A stretch of DNA of 21,181 bases from Coemansia sp. RSA 922 (taxonomy: Eukaryota; Kickxellomycota; Kickxellomycetes; Kickxellales; Kickxellaceae). Position 1 is the first letter of the stretch, and each line of letters begins with the position of its first letter. Shown here in pieces: positions 1 through 8,327 of this stretch. The translations under genes and the position numbers were made by a program. The stretch spans positions 1 to 21,181 of the forward strand of contig JANBQS010000319.1 of the NCBI GenBank assembly GCA_027577415.1, read 5' to 3'. The notes beneath the pieces are model-generated. The model was not told the origin of the DNA. It saw only the letters and a program-made list of their open reading frames with translations, and searched no databases.

Positions 1-2
1 AT

Positions 3-71
3 GGTCTTTCTATGAACTCGGTAGCCATTATTGCCTTTGTGGCATTCCTCATAGGCTACTTTTTCTTTTAA
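3..71 (+). CDS. C-terminal tail anchor of a gene that starts before the window (partial), or a 19-aa peptide
   Basis: The reading frame is open from the window edge to a TAA at 69-71. It ends in a hydrophobic stretch, with the motif AIIAFVAFLIGYFFF at the extreme C-terminus and only an ATG at 12-14 inside it. Such a terminal membrane segment with no residues after it is typical of tail-anchored ER or mitochondrial outer-membrane proteins, for example VAP-type or SNARE proteins. I infer that this is the last exon or 3' end of a plus-strand gene convergent with the minus-strand gene ending at 223. Only 22 codons are visible, so the family cannot be named and chance is possible. Confidence 0.4.
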   Translation, partial: GLSMNSVAIIAFVAFLIGYFFF

Positions 72-222
72 ATCTTTTTTCTTCTTCCAATTCTCGCCTT
101 GATCTCTCTCTCTTTTTTCACTTGGAGAAGGCGAACTTTTTTTTATCCATATAATTCTCGATTTATTTTCTTACAACTATTGGAAAAACAAAAGGACGAT
201 ATAGTAAGCTTATTCAGCAAGT

Positions 223-573
223 TTATAGGAAAGACCAAATGGCAACAGCCACACCAAAAGCAAGGGCAGCAGGGCCCTTGCCAATGGCTGAGGCAGAACT
301 AGTATCAACGACCTCACCGTTGGCATCGCACGTCATGTCTGCCTCCATAGCATCAGTCATCCACACGCTGTAGGCATCGTCGCAGTATTTGAACTCGGAA
401 GATTCCAAGCAAGTCATGGCTGTTGCAACTGCAGGGTTACACTTTGCCGTGTTAGTGGGCTTGGGTTTCTTGGTGGGCTTGGGTTTGGAAGGCTTCTTGG
501 CAGCGACTTCGACGCTGGCACTGCAAACGGCCACTAGAGCTGCCACAGTCGCGAACTTGAATAGAGAAACCAT
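223..573 (-). CDS. Small secreted four-cysteine protein, probably GPI-anchored (copy A)
   Basis: This 116-aa protein starts at the ATG at 571-573, chosen because its paralog at 5068-5388 starts at the same point (MVSL); an in-frame ATG 11 codons upstream is probably leader. Residues 1-25 form a hydrophobic signal peptide. Residues 26-44 are a Lys/Pro-rich linker (KKPSKPKPTKKPKPT). The core carries four cysteines at 45, 55, 64 and 82, likely two disulfides. The C-terminus (about 91-116) is a small-residue stretch (TSSASAIGKG) followed by a hydrophobic tail, which is the layout of a GPI-attachment signal. The protein is therefore expected at the cell surface or wall. No enzymatic family is recognised and the function is unknown. 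From KCNP to the end it is identical to copy B at 48 of 73 positions by hand alignment. Confidence 0.8.
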   Translation of the reverse strand: MVSLFKFATVAALVAVCSASVEVAAKKPSKPKPTKKPKPTNTAKCNPAVATAMTCLESSEFKYCDDAYSVWMTDAMEADMTCDANGEVVDTSSASAIGKGPAALAFGVAVAIWSFL

Positions 574-985
574 TGGTCGTGCTGAAATGTCGCTAGTAAA
601 ATGCAAGAAAAAAAAAAAAAAGAAAACCCCGGAGATATTGGAACAAAAAAAAAGTGGTGTGTGGATGAAGCAGAAGAAACGAGTGAACTGCCTTGGATTT
701 ATAGGAAATTCCTGTGCAAGAGAAGAGCTAGATGTTGTTTCAAAGAATTCTTTGGCTAAAAGGATAAATACTCCAATTGTAGATCTTTTCTACAAAAAAA
801 AAATCAAAGGCTGCATTTGCAGAAAAAAAAGAACCACTTTTAGAAAAGAAAAAAACACCAAAACAAAAGAAAAAATACCTGCTTTTCAAAAAAGCAGAGT
901 CGCATTATCACTAGTCTTCCAGCTCAATAATAATGTTTATTTTTGCTCACGTGTATTATACACAACATACATAATGTTTAGAGTA
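574..985 (-). other. Upstream region of copy A, homologous to the upstream region of copy B; possible RING-gene scrap
   Basis: This non-coding DNA precedes copy A on the minus strand. It contains long A-runs (on the plus strand) and several blocks that line up, in the same order, with 5389-5790. Examples on the plus strand are CTAGTCTTCCA, AAAGGCTgCATTTG versus AAAGGCTaCATTTG, and GGAGATA followed by a GATGAAG block. Near 925-977 the minus strand can be read as YVVYNTREQK and a stop. This resembles YTVYDTRGQ and a stop at the end of the RING protein at 5752-6537. I infer that a RING-gene 3' end once sat here and was lost. The rest, up to the F-box gene end at 1124, shows nothing recognisable. 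Confidence 0.5.
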
Positions 986-1123
986 CACAAGAGTAGCGCA
1001 AGGGCTTTCATTTCACCAATATCTGAAAACAAAAAGAAACCCCCTGAGAGATTGAGGTGGATGGCAAAGACCGTATCGCTACTTCAAAAATTCTGGGATA
1101 AATGCATTGTTGGTGAAAAACAT

Positions 1124-2827
1124 TTAGCAATAATTCTGAATATGAGACACCAAGCGGCGCCAGCGAGCTGCATGCTTACGGGGGGTCGTCTTGTGAATAG
1201 CTTTCTCCAATTGCTTTGCAAGCATCTCCCGCATGTAGAAGACTACAAGGATGTGGTCAAAGTTGGGACACACCAAAGCTAAAAGCAAAAATGGCACCAC
1301 TTCCTCCTCCGAGTATTCAACACGGTTGTTCTCAATATGCCAGCACTGGAGCCTCGCACCTATTGGGGGATAGTTGGAACTAACATACGCAACGACATCG
1401 CGCCTATTGACACCAGAAGGCATCGGGTCAAGCGTTGGAGCCTCGGCGTGCAGGTCCGACAGTAGTGGAAGAGACTTTATCAAAGCCATGGCGTTCCAGG
1501 TCGACAGACGCAAATTTGGCAGTGCCAGAATCCGAAGACTAGTGTGATTGCCAAACAGCGAAAGCACATGTGGAGGCTCGTTGTCAAGGTACCACTTGGA
1601 AATTTCTCTCACAGCAGCACCAGGCGCAATATCCATCATGAGCCGAATAATTCCAGGGCAGTAGATGTGGTCAAGAGATGTAATTCTCTCAGGCAACTCA
1701 AACATAACACACTGCAGTTTCGGGTGGCTAGTGGGTGTAAATATGTTACGCCGAAGAAGTGTCGCCACCAGCTCACGGGTCAGAGTCAGCTTTAGAGCCT
1801 CGAGAGTAGCAGCGTTGCCTTTGAACAGTACCAGGTCATCGCCGAATGGGTAACCACCACCAGTGATAAGGCGACGAAGGTTAGGGAACGGTACTGCACC
1901 ATCAAAATTGTATTGCCGTGGCATGCCTGGATTTCCCCTCAGCCTCACCACCAACGTGTGTAAGCATGGGTACTCGACAAACCTACCATCAACACCTGTG
2001 ATAACGCCAGCGAGATCAGTATCAGAATGATACATGATTCTCAAATGCTGCAAAGTCGGCGCACTCTGTCGTATCAGCCATACGGTCCGAGCACCTTGGA
2101 GGTCGAAATTGGTGCGCAGGTATGTCAGATTGCGCGCAGCATCCAATTGCAGGAGTGGGATTACTCTGTCGCGGCCACTGGTAAAATCGACCCGAGAAAC
2201 AAGCCCAATAAACTGCGTGGCCAAGCTGTCGAAATGAGGAATGCTCACATCTCTTTGCTCTCTCGACGTGAGCCCACCCACCAACTTGACCATACTGAGC
2301 CTGGGCATCATCTGCCGAATCCGTTGCAAGAACGTAGTGATGTTGGCCTCGGCAGCCAGAAGCACGGCTGGTCTCTTCTCTTGTTCATTACTACGATGGA
2401 AACTTATTTCGAGCGTGCGTGCCAGTGGAAACGAACATCCATTATACGGAAAATGAGTCAGTGCTCCCGAAGCAAAACCAGAGAAGATAGTCCATGCTCC
2501 TACCAACATCTTCACCTCTTTAGCCACGAGGTGAAAAGGACCACGGAGCTGTTCCAGACCGCTTGGCAATCCGGTTGGGGTTCCACGTACTCTGTCCACA
2601 TACCACTCAAACTTGAGCTCGTAGCACTTGTAGATACGCGGGTAAACTATAGCGCGGAAGTTGCGACAAACCCAAAGCAATGGAATCTGCAGCATCTGAT
2701 GTTTCTTGATAGAATCGTCGTAGTTACGCTTTTCAGACGGTAGGCGGCGAACACTGGCAGCAACATGTTCAACTATCATCTCCACAACGTGAAGAGGAAG
2801 TGTTTGGAGTGGCGATGGAGAGGGCAT
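1124..2827 (-). CDS. F-box-like/leucine-rich protein of a kickxellalean expanded family
   Basis: This is an intact 567-aa intronless ORF with its ATG at 2825-2827. Residues about 7-70 (LPLHVVEMIVEHV, then LLWVCRNFRAIVYPRIY) look like a degenerate F-box: a Leu-Pro start, a helical hydrophobic core and a WVCRNFR segment. The remaining ~490 residues have irregular leucine-rich spacing (LRTNFDL, LHTLVVRL, LRILALPNLRLST), as in LRR-containing F-box proteins. Such proteins usually select substrates for SCF ubiquitin ligases. I recall very similar N-termini in many Coemansia proteins, and this is my main taxonomic clue. No substrate can be inferred. Its 3' end lies about 140 bp from the duplicated GPI-gene block, so it may have been inserted between the two copies. 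Confidence 0.75.
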   Translation of the reverse strand: MPSPSPLQTLPLHVVEMIVEHVAASVRRLPSEKRNYDDSIKKHQMLQIPLLWVCRNFRAIVYPRIYKCYELKFEWYVDRVRGTPTGLPSGLEQLRGPFHLVAKEVKMLVGAWTIFSGFASGALTHFPYNGCSFPLARTLEISFHRSNEQEKRPAVLLAAEANITTFLQRIRQMMPRLSMVKLVGGLTSREQRDVSIPHFDSLATQFIGLVSRVDFTSGRDRVIPLLQLDAARNLTYLRTNFDLQGARTVWLIRQSAPTLQHLRIMYHSDTDLAGVITGVDGRFVEYPCLHTLVVRLRGNPGMPRQYNFDGAVPFPNLRRLITGGGYPFGDDLVLFKGNAATLEALKLTLTRELVATLLRRNIFTPTSHPKLQCVMFELPERITSLDHIYCPGIIRLMMDIAPGAAVREISKWYLDNEPPHVLSLFGNHTSLRILALPNLRLSTWNAMALIKSLPLLSDLHAEAPTLDPMPSGVNRRDVVAYVSSNYPPIGARLQCWHIENNRVEYSEEEVVPFLLLALVCPNFDHILVVFYMREMLAKQLEKAIHKTTPRKHAARWRRLVSHIQNYC

Positions 2828-3531
2828 TTGTCGTTGTTGAGGCGATGATGACGATCAAAAAGCAAAAAAAAAAAAATAGATGATGTGAAGCTGACAAAAA
2901 AAAACAATTGTGGCGTCATCTGCAGGAAAAAAATTTGTTTATAGAGCCTCAGTTGTACTTGCATTCTATGGGCACGAGCATTAGTAAACATTCAAAAAAT
3001 ATATTAGATGTCTATTGAGAAAAAGATATTATCCAGGTATGGACCCGAGGTCCAGATATGCCAGCTCCTTGGCAGTAAGCCTTGCCTCATGTCTAGAAAG
3101 TGGGGTATCACCTGTTTTTTCTTTTAGGCCACTGCGTTCACAGCAAACGTATCAGTTTTATCACGTTACAATACCATGATGGACATGTCAAAAGAAGTGC
3201 AAGAAGATGAGAAAGAAGATGTCATTCTTTGGGCATTCTGTGTGCCAAGGACTTTGGCCTCTCACATCAGAAATTGCCTTCGACATGCAATGCTAAATCG
3301 GAGGGAATAGAGAAATTGTTGAAACAATTGAACAAAGGTGACGTTGGCCTATCAGCTTTTTCCAAAGTACATCATTTGTTGACGGCATCTTCCCAACATG
3401 AGCAAACTCTTACGTCTGCAGTCAACTGCAATGAGGTAAACAAAACGCAATATGTTGCCATGACGTACTTACTCATCAATGTCATGTTCAATCCAGCAGA
3501 GCCGCGCTTCTTTTTTGTCTGGTCACAATGG
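2828..3531. other. Intergenic region between divergent genes
   Basis: This region holds the promoter of the F-box-like gene (minus) and the upstream region of the orphan gene at 3616 (plus). Close to the F-box start the minus strand is rich in T-runs, with a CAACAACGACAA leader just before the ATG. A short imperfect hairpin, TGGACC-CGAG-style with GGTCCA, lies near 3042-3055. I see no further gene; a long frame at 3229-3603 has no ATG start and runs across a TATA box. Confidence 0.4.
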
Positions 3532-3539
3532 TATAAAAA
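3532..3539 (+). promoter_or_regulatory. TATA box of the orphan gene at 3616
   Basis: TATAAAAA lies 84 nt before the ATG at 3616. It is followed by a pyrimidine-rich leader and CCAACAT at 3581-3587, about 50 nt downstream of the TATA box. The same layout is seen before the genes at 19413 and 20680. This is a pattern inference with no transcript evidence. Confidence 0.5.
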
Positions 3540-3615
3540 GAGCGTCCAGGACATTGCCCACTTTTTTTTTGTTTCTCCAACCAACATCTTCTTAATCCAC
3601 TGAAACTACTGAAAC

Positions 3616-4008
3616 ATGTCTACCGAAACTGTCAATATCCATTTATCACGTAAAGAGAAAACTCTAGAAGCGCTCCTTGCGTGTGAGATTTCTTTTATTG
3701 AAAGGATATTAAAGAGACCCCTCAGCAGCTCGGTCCGCAGTAGCCTTACTGATATAAGCTTCGATGGAGAGCACTATTTTCTATTAGATGGCTGTAGTAT
3801 ATGTATCTCGAGATGGGAGCCAATCCCGGAAGAGAATCCTTATTATACTTGCAATGTTGCAATCAAGGGAGTAGTTTATCCAGTGGATAAAACTACGGAT
3901 AATATTCAAGTAATTTTGCAGAGTGATTTTAGTAGATGGCTTATACAGTATCCTGAAGCCATGGAGGAGAACGCCATCGAATCAAACTGGAATGTGAGAG
4001 ACAATTAA
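3616..4008 (+). CDS. Orphan protein, 130 aa
   Basis: This ORF is intact, with a good TATA box 84 nt upstream and an ATG at 3616-3618. The protein is soluble: it has no signal peptide, membrane segment or repeat. The N-terminal half is helical in character (KEKTLEALLACEISFIERILK). A middle segment alternates hydrophobic and polar residues (HYFLLDGCSICISRWEPIP), suggesting beta strands, and the tail is acidic (EAMEENAIESN). I do not recognise the family. A short similarity, LDG-x-x-(I/V)-C and then WEP, is shared with the end of the gene at 20680, which may be chance or distant relationship. Codon use looks more AT-rich than in the housekeeping genes here. Confidence 0.65.
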   Translation: MSTETVNIHLSRKEKTLEALLACEISFIERILKRPLSSSVRSSLTDISFDGEHYFLLDGCSICISRWEPIPEENPYYTCNVAIKGVVYPVDKTTDNIQVILQSDFSRWLIQYPEAMEENAIESNWNVRDN

Positions 4009-5067
4009 AGCTGTTAGTCTTTAATATCCAAGACTTTGCTATGAAAATAAGTATATGAGAAGAAACAACAAGTAGAAACTAACCGTTTATCATCCAATTT
4101 GCTCCTTTTCAGTCTGTGCTCTGCATTCATGACCTACAAGAAATATGACGTACAGAGTATTTTACTAGGGCTTCTTTGCAATATGTTTTATTTCAAATAT
4201 ATGAGCTATTTATATTATTTAGGTTAACATAAAGGCTTACAGAGTAGTGGGTGTAGCCCCTTTTAGGTCTGGAAATCCATTCAAGTTTTAGAAATAAAAT
4301 AAATGAGGCGGTGCTCTTTCTCCTTACCCCTGGCCAAAATTGACCATAGCTCAGGCCACTTGCAGGGTCGGTGGGCAGGCACTCACTGCTCATTAGCATC
4401 TAGCTAACCTATCAATAAACACAAGCTGTATAGCGGTGTAATTTGTTTGAGCCAGCACGAGCAAGAGTTTATTCAAAATATCAGATACTCAAGCTCCCTC
4501 TCGCCTAGTGTGATCCAAAAGCAATAAACGCTAACTTGTACAGAGTGGCAGCATTACTCCCCAGTCTACTTTAGGCATGGCACTTGCACTTTGCAAAAGA
4601 AAAAAAACTTCATGGTACGTTTTAGCGCAGCAGCCTGCACTCACTTAATTGTTCATTGGGGCGGGTGCATTCACTGACGTCTTTTTAGGCATTGTACTCT
4701 TGAGACCCAAGAGAAAGATAAGTAGTTCTCAACCAAGACCAAATAGCGTTAGTATACAGCACCCACATTTGATTTGATTAGACAGCTCAGCGCTCATATA
4801 TATACTGTTATATTGAGAACTTACCATGCCAAGAACAAGTCAGAGGATGAGTTCTCGGCTGATAATTTAAAGTCGGGTCTAATACCGTAAACCACTGGGG
4901 AGTATTTCAGGTATGGTAGCTCCCAAGGCACAACAACTGTAGGTACTCCCTAGCGAGGAGTATATTCACGTCTTTTGTCTATTTACTACAGCTTCGATAT
5001 TAAATTAATGCCTAATATATTCACTTCAAATATAAAAATTACAATGTAATACAGATATTTAAAAAGT
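4009..5067. other. Intergenic region without a supported gene
   Basis: About 1.06 kb of AT-rich sequence lies between convergent genes: the plus-strand orphan ends at 4008 and the minus-strand GPI copy B ends at 5068. I see TATATATA-like sequence around 4796-4803 and only very short frames after it. A 68-codon minus-strand frame at 4193-4399 has an ATG but no recognisable features. No RNA gene or transposon was recognised. Confidence 0.4.
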
Positions 5068-5388
5068 TCACATGAATGACCAAATGGCAACGGCAACACC
5101 CAGGGCCATGACAGCAGGGCCTTTGCCAATGGCAGAGGCAGAACTAGTGTCCACAAGCATGCTCTTCGCATCGCACTCCATATCCGGCTCCATGGTCGCA
5201 GTCACCCAGATACTCTTGTCTTCGTCACAGTATTTATACTTTGACGACTTCACGCACTGAGTAGCTGTAGCGGTCTCGGGGTTGCACTTTGACGTCTTGG
5301 AGGATTTGGGAGGCTTTTTGCCAGATACTTGGACACTGCACACGGCCACTAGAGCTGCTGCGGTCGCGTAGGTAGACAGAGAAACCAT
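5068..5388 (-). CDS. Small secreted four-cysteine protein, probably GPI-anchored (copy B)
   Basis: This 106-aa protein is the paralog of the gene at 223-573. The ATG is at 5386-5388. It has a signal peptide in residues 1-23, a shorter linker (KKPPKSSKTSK), core cysteines at 35, 45, 54 and 72 in the same spacing as copy A from the second cysteine on, and the same C-terminal signal (TSSASAIGKGP plus a hydrophobic tail ending WSFM). The ends that direct secretion and GPI attachment are the most conserved parts. The cysteine core has changed more, with many charge changes (E to K, A to D, Y to K). A cell-surface location is expected; the biochemical role is unknown. The RING gene at 5752-6537 lies 363 bp upstream in the same orientation. 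Confidence 0.82.
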   Translation of the reverse strand: MVSLSTYATAAALVAVCSVQVSGKKPPKSSKTSKCNPETATATQCVKSSKYKYCDEDKSIWVTATMEPDMECDAKSMLVDTSSASAIGKGPAVMALGVAVAIWSFM

Positions 5389-5790
5389 CGCTCGTAAGAA
5401 AAATTGTGGCTGGTAATAAAATGGATAAAAAGTTGGAGATAATGTTGAAAAAATAAAATGTAGATGAAGAGAAGAGCAAGAGACAATGTGAGAACTACTC
5501 TTTTCTTGTAGCAGATATCAACGAAAAGAAGAAAAAGTGGTGTTATGTTCAAACAACTCTTTTACTAAAAGAGAAAACCCTGGTAGTTGAGCTTTTTTGT
5601 AATACTTAAAGGCTACATTTGTAAAAAGCAAAAAAAAAAAAAAAACTTGAACATAAAAGAAATGGCTTTGCAATAAAGGTAGGTAGTAGACGCCGACACA
5701 CAAAGGCACGTGTACCAACAAAAAGAAGCTGCTTTAACCCTAGTCTTCCAATTATTGCCCACGCGTGTCATAAACTGTATACTTGTCAAA
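5389..5790 (-). repeat. Duplicated upstream block of GPI copy B (partner of 574-985)
   Basis: This stretch is the upstream and promoter DNA of copy B and runs into the last codons of the RING gene. Blocks matching 574-985 occur in order: the region just before the ATG, GGAGATAATG, the TCAAACAACTCTTTTACTAAAAG block, AAAGGCTACATTTG, and CTAGTCTTCCA. A poly(A) run on the plus strand near 5629-5645 is present in both copies. The conserved order shows that the duplication covered more than the coding sequence. Confidence 0.6.
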
Positions 5791-6537
5791 AGTGCGCATA
5801 TCCAACGAAGAGTCCACAAACCCCGCCAACTCCTCGAAAAACTGCGAGACCCTAGGTCCCAACAAACCAGCTATCGTTTCTCTTCCCGGCATTTGTTCAA
5901 AATCCAGCGACCCTGCCTCTTTAACCATTGCCACTACTAGAGCCACAATGAACTCGACGTCATCCGTACCTAGCATAGCCTTTAGATCACGGGCAATCCA
6001 CTGGCGACATCGCGCACTATCGATTTCCACACAAAGTAACGAGGCCACTTGCGAGGGCCGCGTGCGACGACTGGCACTAGCACCCAAATCCAATCGGCGT
6101 AACAGCCGGTGAGTGTACACGGCAACGCGTTTACGCATACCCAGTTGCTCGTCAGCTTGCTCGAGCACTGCGTCACGTCCATAGATCCGAGCATATGGTC
6201 GTCGTCTGTATGCAGTAGATGTGGAAGCCGCTGAGTTGCTTGGTAATAGATCTCCAATGGGTGTCCGGGTTACTATATCAGAGTCGGGATGTCGCTGGAA
6301 TAGCGCAACAATATCATTATTGCATAATGGGCAGCGCGCTCGCAACTCGCACCACTGCAATATACAAGCGAAGCAAAATTGGTGGTAGCAGGGTTCAGTG
6401 TAGCTCTGGCTCGTTACGTGTTGCAGACATATAGGACAGAGATACTCGCTCTCCTCGCAGCTGGTATCTGAGTCCGTCTCTGAGACATTGTCGTCGTATG
6501 TGCCATCAGCAGCGACGCCACCGTTTGACGAATCCAT
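5752..6537 (-). CDS. Topors-like RING finger E3 ubiquitin ligase
   Basis: This 261-aa protein starts at the ATG at 6535-6537. Residues 34-72 form a C3HC4 RING with Cys34, Cys37, Cys50, His52, Cys55, Cys58, Cys69 and Cys72 (CPIC, CYHQFCFACILQWCE, CPLC). The spacing and the FCFACIL core are those of the TOPORS/ICP0 subgroup. The N-terminus is acidic and Ser-rich. Residues about 175-261 carry the second TOPORS-type region (WIARDLKAMLGTDDVEFIV, then a helical stretch and FDKYTVYDTR), so the match is not only the RING. Family members transfer ubiquitin, and some transfer SUMO, mainly in the nucleus. The protein is much shorter than animal TOPORS, as is usual for fungal versions. Its 3' end lies next to the GPI copy B block. 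Confidence 0.86.
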   Translation of the reverse strand: MDSSNGGVAADGTYDDNVSETDSDTSCEESEYLCPICLQHVTSQSYTEPCYHQFCFACILQWCELRARCPLCNNDIVALFQRHPDSDIVTRTPIGDLLPSNSAASTSTAYRRRPYARIYGRDAVLEQADEQLGMRKRVAVYTHRLLRRLDLGASASRRTRPSQVASLLCVEIDSARCRQWIARDLKAMLGTDDVEFIVALVVAMVKEAGSLDFEQMPGRETIAGLLGPRVSQFFEELAGFVDSSLDMRTFDKYTVYDTRGQ

Positions 6538-6666
6538 TATAAAAGATTAAATATGTCGAATATCTATGGCAAGTCGCTAGATAATTCGCCCAATCGTGGC
6601 GCTACTTTGTACATGTTACAGCATAAATGGTTGTGGGCAAAAGTAGCCATTGGTCTATTATCAAAT

Positions 6667-7539
6667 TTACAGTTTTGCTAGAGGCAAGATCGACTTTAAC
6701 CACGTCAGGACAGCGTCTTCCAAGGAATTCAGCTCTTGCTCGCTATTCCAAAAATGAGTGGCTCCAGGCACAACTCTCGTAGCAACTCTACTATCATCAC
6801 ATGTGCCGAGTCGCATTACCCGATCATAGTCCCAAACATCTGCCGCGGGGACTACAGCATCGCTGCCACCCATTACATTTAGCACAAAACACCGCTCAAA
6901 GGGCAATGTCTGCACAACAGACATGTCGGTCGAATCGCGCAGTTGCAAGTGCTCAGCGGAAATCCAGTACTCGCGCACTGGTACCTCAGGAACAACACCA
7001 GCTGTTAAGAGTGTGTGGCCGCCGTATTTGCGCCAAAGAAAGCGGCCATGTGTCTCCAATGCCTGTAAGTGGTGCGGCTTCCAGCGATTAGGCAACTCTC
7101 GCGACATCAAGTACCTGGCTGATATAGTTACTAGCAGAGACGGACACAAGTGTGGGTACTTGCAAGCAAAAAGCAATACGCTAGAGGCACCTTTAGAGTG
7201 ACCCACTATTCCAACGACCCGAGACACGCCCTGAGCAATCAGGGCGCCACTGTTTATGTGTTCTATGACGCCCTTAATGTCCTCTGCTTCTTCGTAGTAG
7301 TTTCCGTAGCTGGTCTGGCCAGTGCTGAGCCCATTCCCGCGAAAGTCAAAGGCAACCGAGGCAAATGGCAGAAATCTCTGTAGTGCGCAAAACAGTGGTG
7401 CGTATTTCGTATCGAGAAGTCCGTGGCATACTACAAATACGCTGTCGCTGTCAGGTTTGTCTAACACGTTACGAGGAATTACAAATCGCGCATGCAACTG
7501 TCCACTGCTAGTTGAAATGTAAAATTCAGATTCAGACAT
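6667..7539 (-). CDS. Alpha/beta hydrolase (serine hydrolase), 290 aa
   Basis: The fold markers are in order: an oxyanion-region HGLL at 39-42, DFRGNGLSTG at 65-74, the nucleophile elbow GHSKG at 113-117 (Ser115), the probable acid Asp227 in GGSDAVVP, and His262 in GATHFW. The catalytic triad is complete. The layout matches intracellular esterase/acyl-hydrolase members resembling plant and fungal alpha/beta hydrolases of the BAAT/DUF-type; the substrate cannot be inferred. The start at 7537-7539 (MSESEF) is chosen because it begins the first beta-strand region at normal length. An in-frame ATG at 7666-7668 would add 43 residues, including a hydrophobic run, but this segment overlaps a perfect hairpin and looks like leader. 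No signal peptide is present with the chosen start, so a cytosolic protein is likely. RING gene 129 bp downstream, same strand. Confidence 0.87.
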   Translation of the reverse strand: MSESEFYISTSSGQLHARFVIPRNVLDKPDSDSVFVVCHGLLDTKYAPLFCALQRFLPFASVAFDFRGNGLSTGQTSYGNYYEEAEDIKGVIEHINSGALIAQGVSRVVGIVGHSKGASSVLLFACKYPHLCPSLLVTISARYLMSRELPNRWKPHHLQALETHGRFLWRKYGGHTLLTAGVVPEVPVREYWISAEHLQLRDSTDMSVVQTLPFERCFVLNVMGGSDAVVPAADVWDYDRVMRLGTCDDSRVATRVVPGATHFWNSEQELNSLEDAVLTWLKSILPLAKL

Positions 7540-7616
7540 TAATAAAATAAAAAAAATCTGAGGCAAAAAAAGTAGACCAGGAAGACAAAGAAAGGATAAG
7601 CGTGGTCCAAACCTTG

Positions 7617-7642
7617 GATCGACAATGGTGACATTGTCGATC
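7617..7642. repeat. Perfect 11-bp inverted repeat with 4-nt loop upstream of the hydrolase gene
   Basis: GATCGACAATG (7617-7627) and CATTGTCGATC (7632-7642) are exact reverse complements separated by GTGA. It lies 78 nt upstream of the chosen hydrolase ATG. It could be a dimeric transcription-factor site or form a hairpin in the mRNA leader. Confidence 0.7.
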
Positions 7643-7732
7643 TCCAGTATAAGCCTAGTCGTCACCATGCTTTCTCTTGTGATCCTGCTGCTGGTCAGTC
7701 TGTCCGAGTACTGCCGTGTCAACAAGGCGAGT

Positions 7733-8327
7733 TCACAGTATCTCTCTTCTCTCCACGACTTTATGGCTAAAGAGACGGGCGTCTACTTCGTTTGCATCAT
7801 TAGTCTTGATGGCATCCAAAATGAGCAAATTGAATACGCCTGGTAGCCCAAGTGTCATGGTCAACTTATCAACCAGCACCCTGGTCTGCTCCTCAGCCTC
7901 ATTCAAATGAGCCCCAATGAGCTCACAAAGTGAGCGCTCCACATAGTTGGATAGACCGGGGCCGCCACCACCCTCACTCTGATGCTGCTGACGGTACGCA
8001 GCCAAGGTCTGCACTGACATCCAAGCTGCCTGCCTATTCACGTTGATAGGAGCCAGATATTTCATAAAGTGGACATTCTTCTCTCTTGCCATTTGCTGGA
8101 GCTGCCTAGGTAGAGCTAGCGGCGCGAATGGCCAAGATAGAGGTATAGGGTAGCGCTCAGCAAGGCGCCGGAAGGAGTTTTCTCGATTGCAAAAGGCCAA
8201 GCCCTCCGCAATAAGCTCGTCTGTGACTGGGCTCAATGGCTTGTCTGGCGGTCTGGGCGAGCACCATCTGCTGGAGGTTATCGACCTGAGCAGTGAGTTT
8301 AGCAATTTGGGCGTTAATGTCATCCAT
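7733..8327 (-). pseudogene. Coiled-coil, possibly retrotransposon Gag-like ORF interrupted by a +1 frame change
   Basis: Starting at the ATG at 8325-8327, the first ~25 codons give a clean heptad-like helix (MDDINAQIAKLTAQVDNLQQ). The protein-like sequence then continues in another frame from about 8240-8262 (PDKPLSPVTDELIAEGLAF) down to a TGA at 7733. Skipping one surplus base would join the two. Alternatively an ATG at 8321-8323 opens the second frame directly, giving 196 aa with a less convincing N-terminus. The body is helical and hydrophilic (WMSVQTLAAYRQQHQSEGG; YVERSLCELIGAHLNEAEE). It shows no CCHC knuckle, protease or reverse transcriptase. A short N-terminal coiled coil followed by a helical body is common in fungal Gag proteins, but I cannot prove that family. 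Confidence 0.5.

Noticed and set aside
389..1282. Long plus-strand ORF (297 codons) across GPI copy A and its promoter
   Set aside because: It is antisense to the secreted gene, is full of Lys/Asn from A-runs, and has no recognisable protein features.
2027..2743. Plus-strand ORF of 238 codons
   Set aside because: Antisense shadow of the F-box-like gene, which has clear family sequence on the other strand.
3229..3603. Plus-strand frame of 124 codons
   Set aside because: It lacks an ATG start and passes through the TATA box and leader of the gene at 3616.
7540..7725. N-terminal extension of the hydrolase
   Set aside because: The frame is open but its far end starts at a non-ATG codon. The ATG at 7668 would place an odd hydrophobic run before a normally sized hydrolase and make the perfect hairpin coding.
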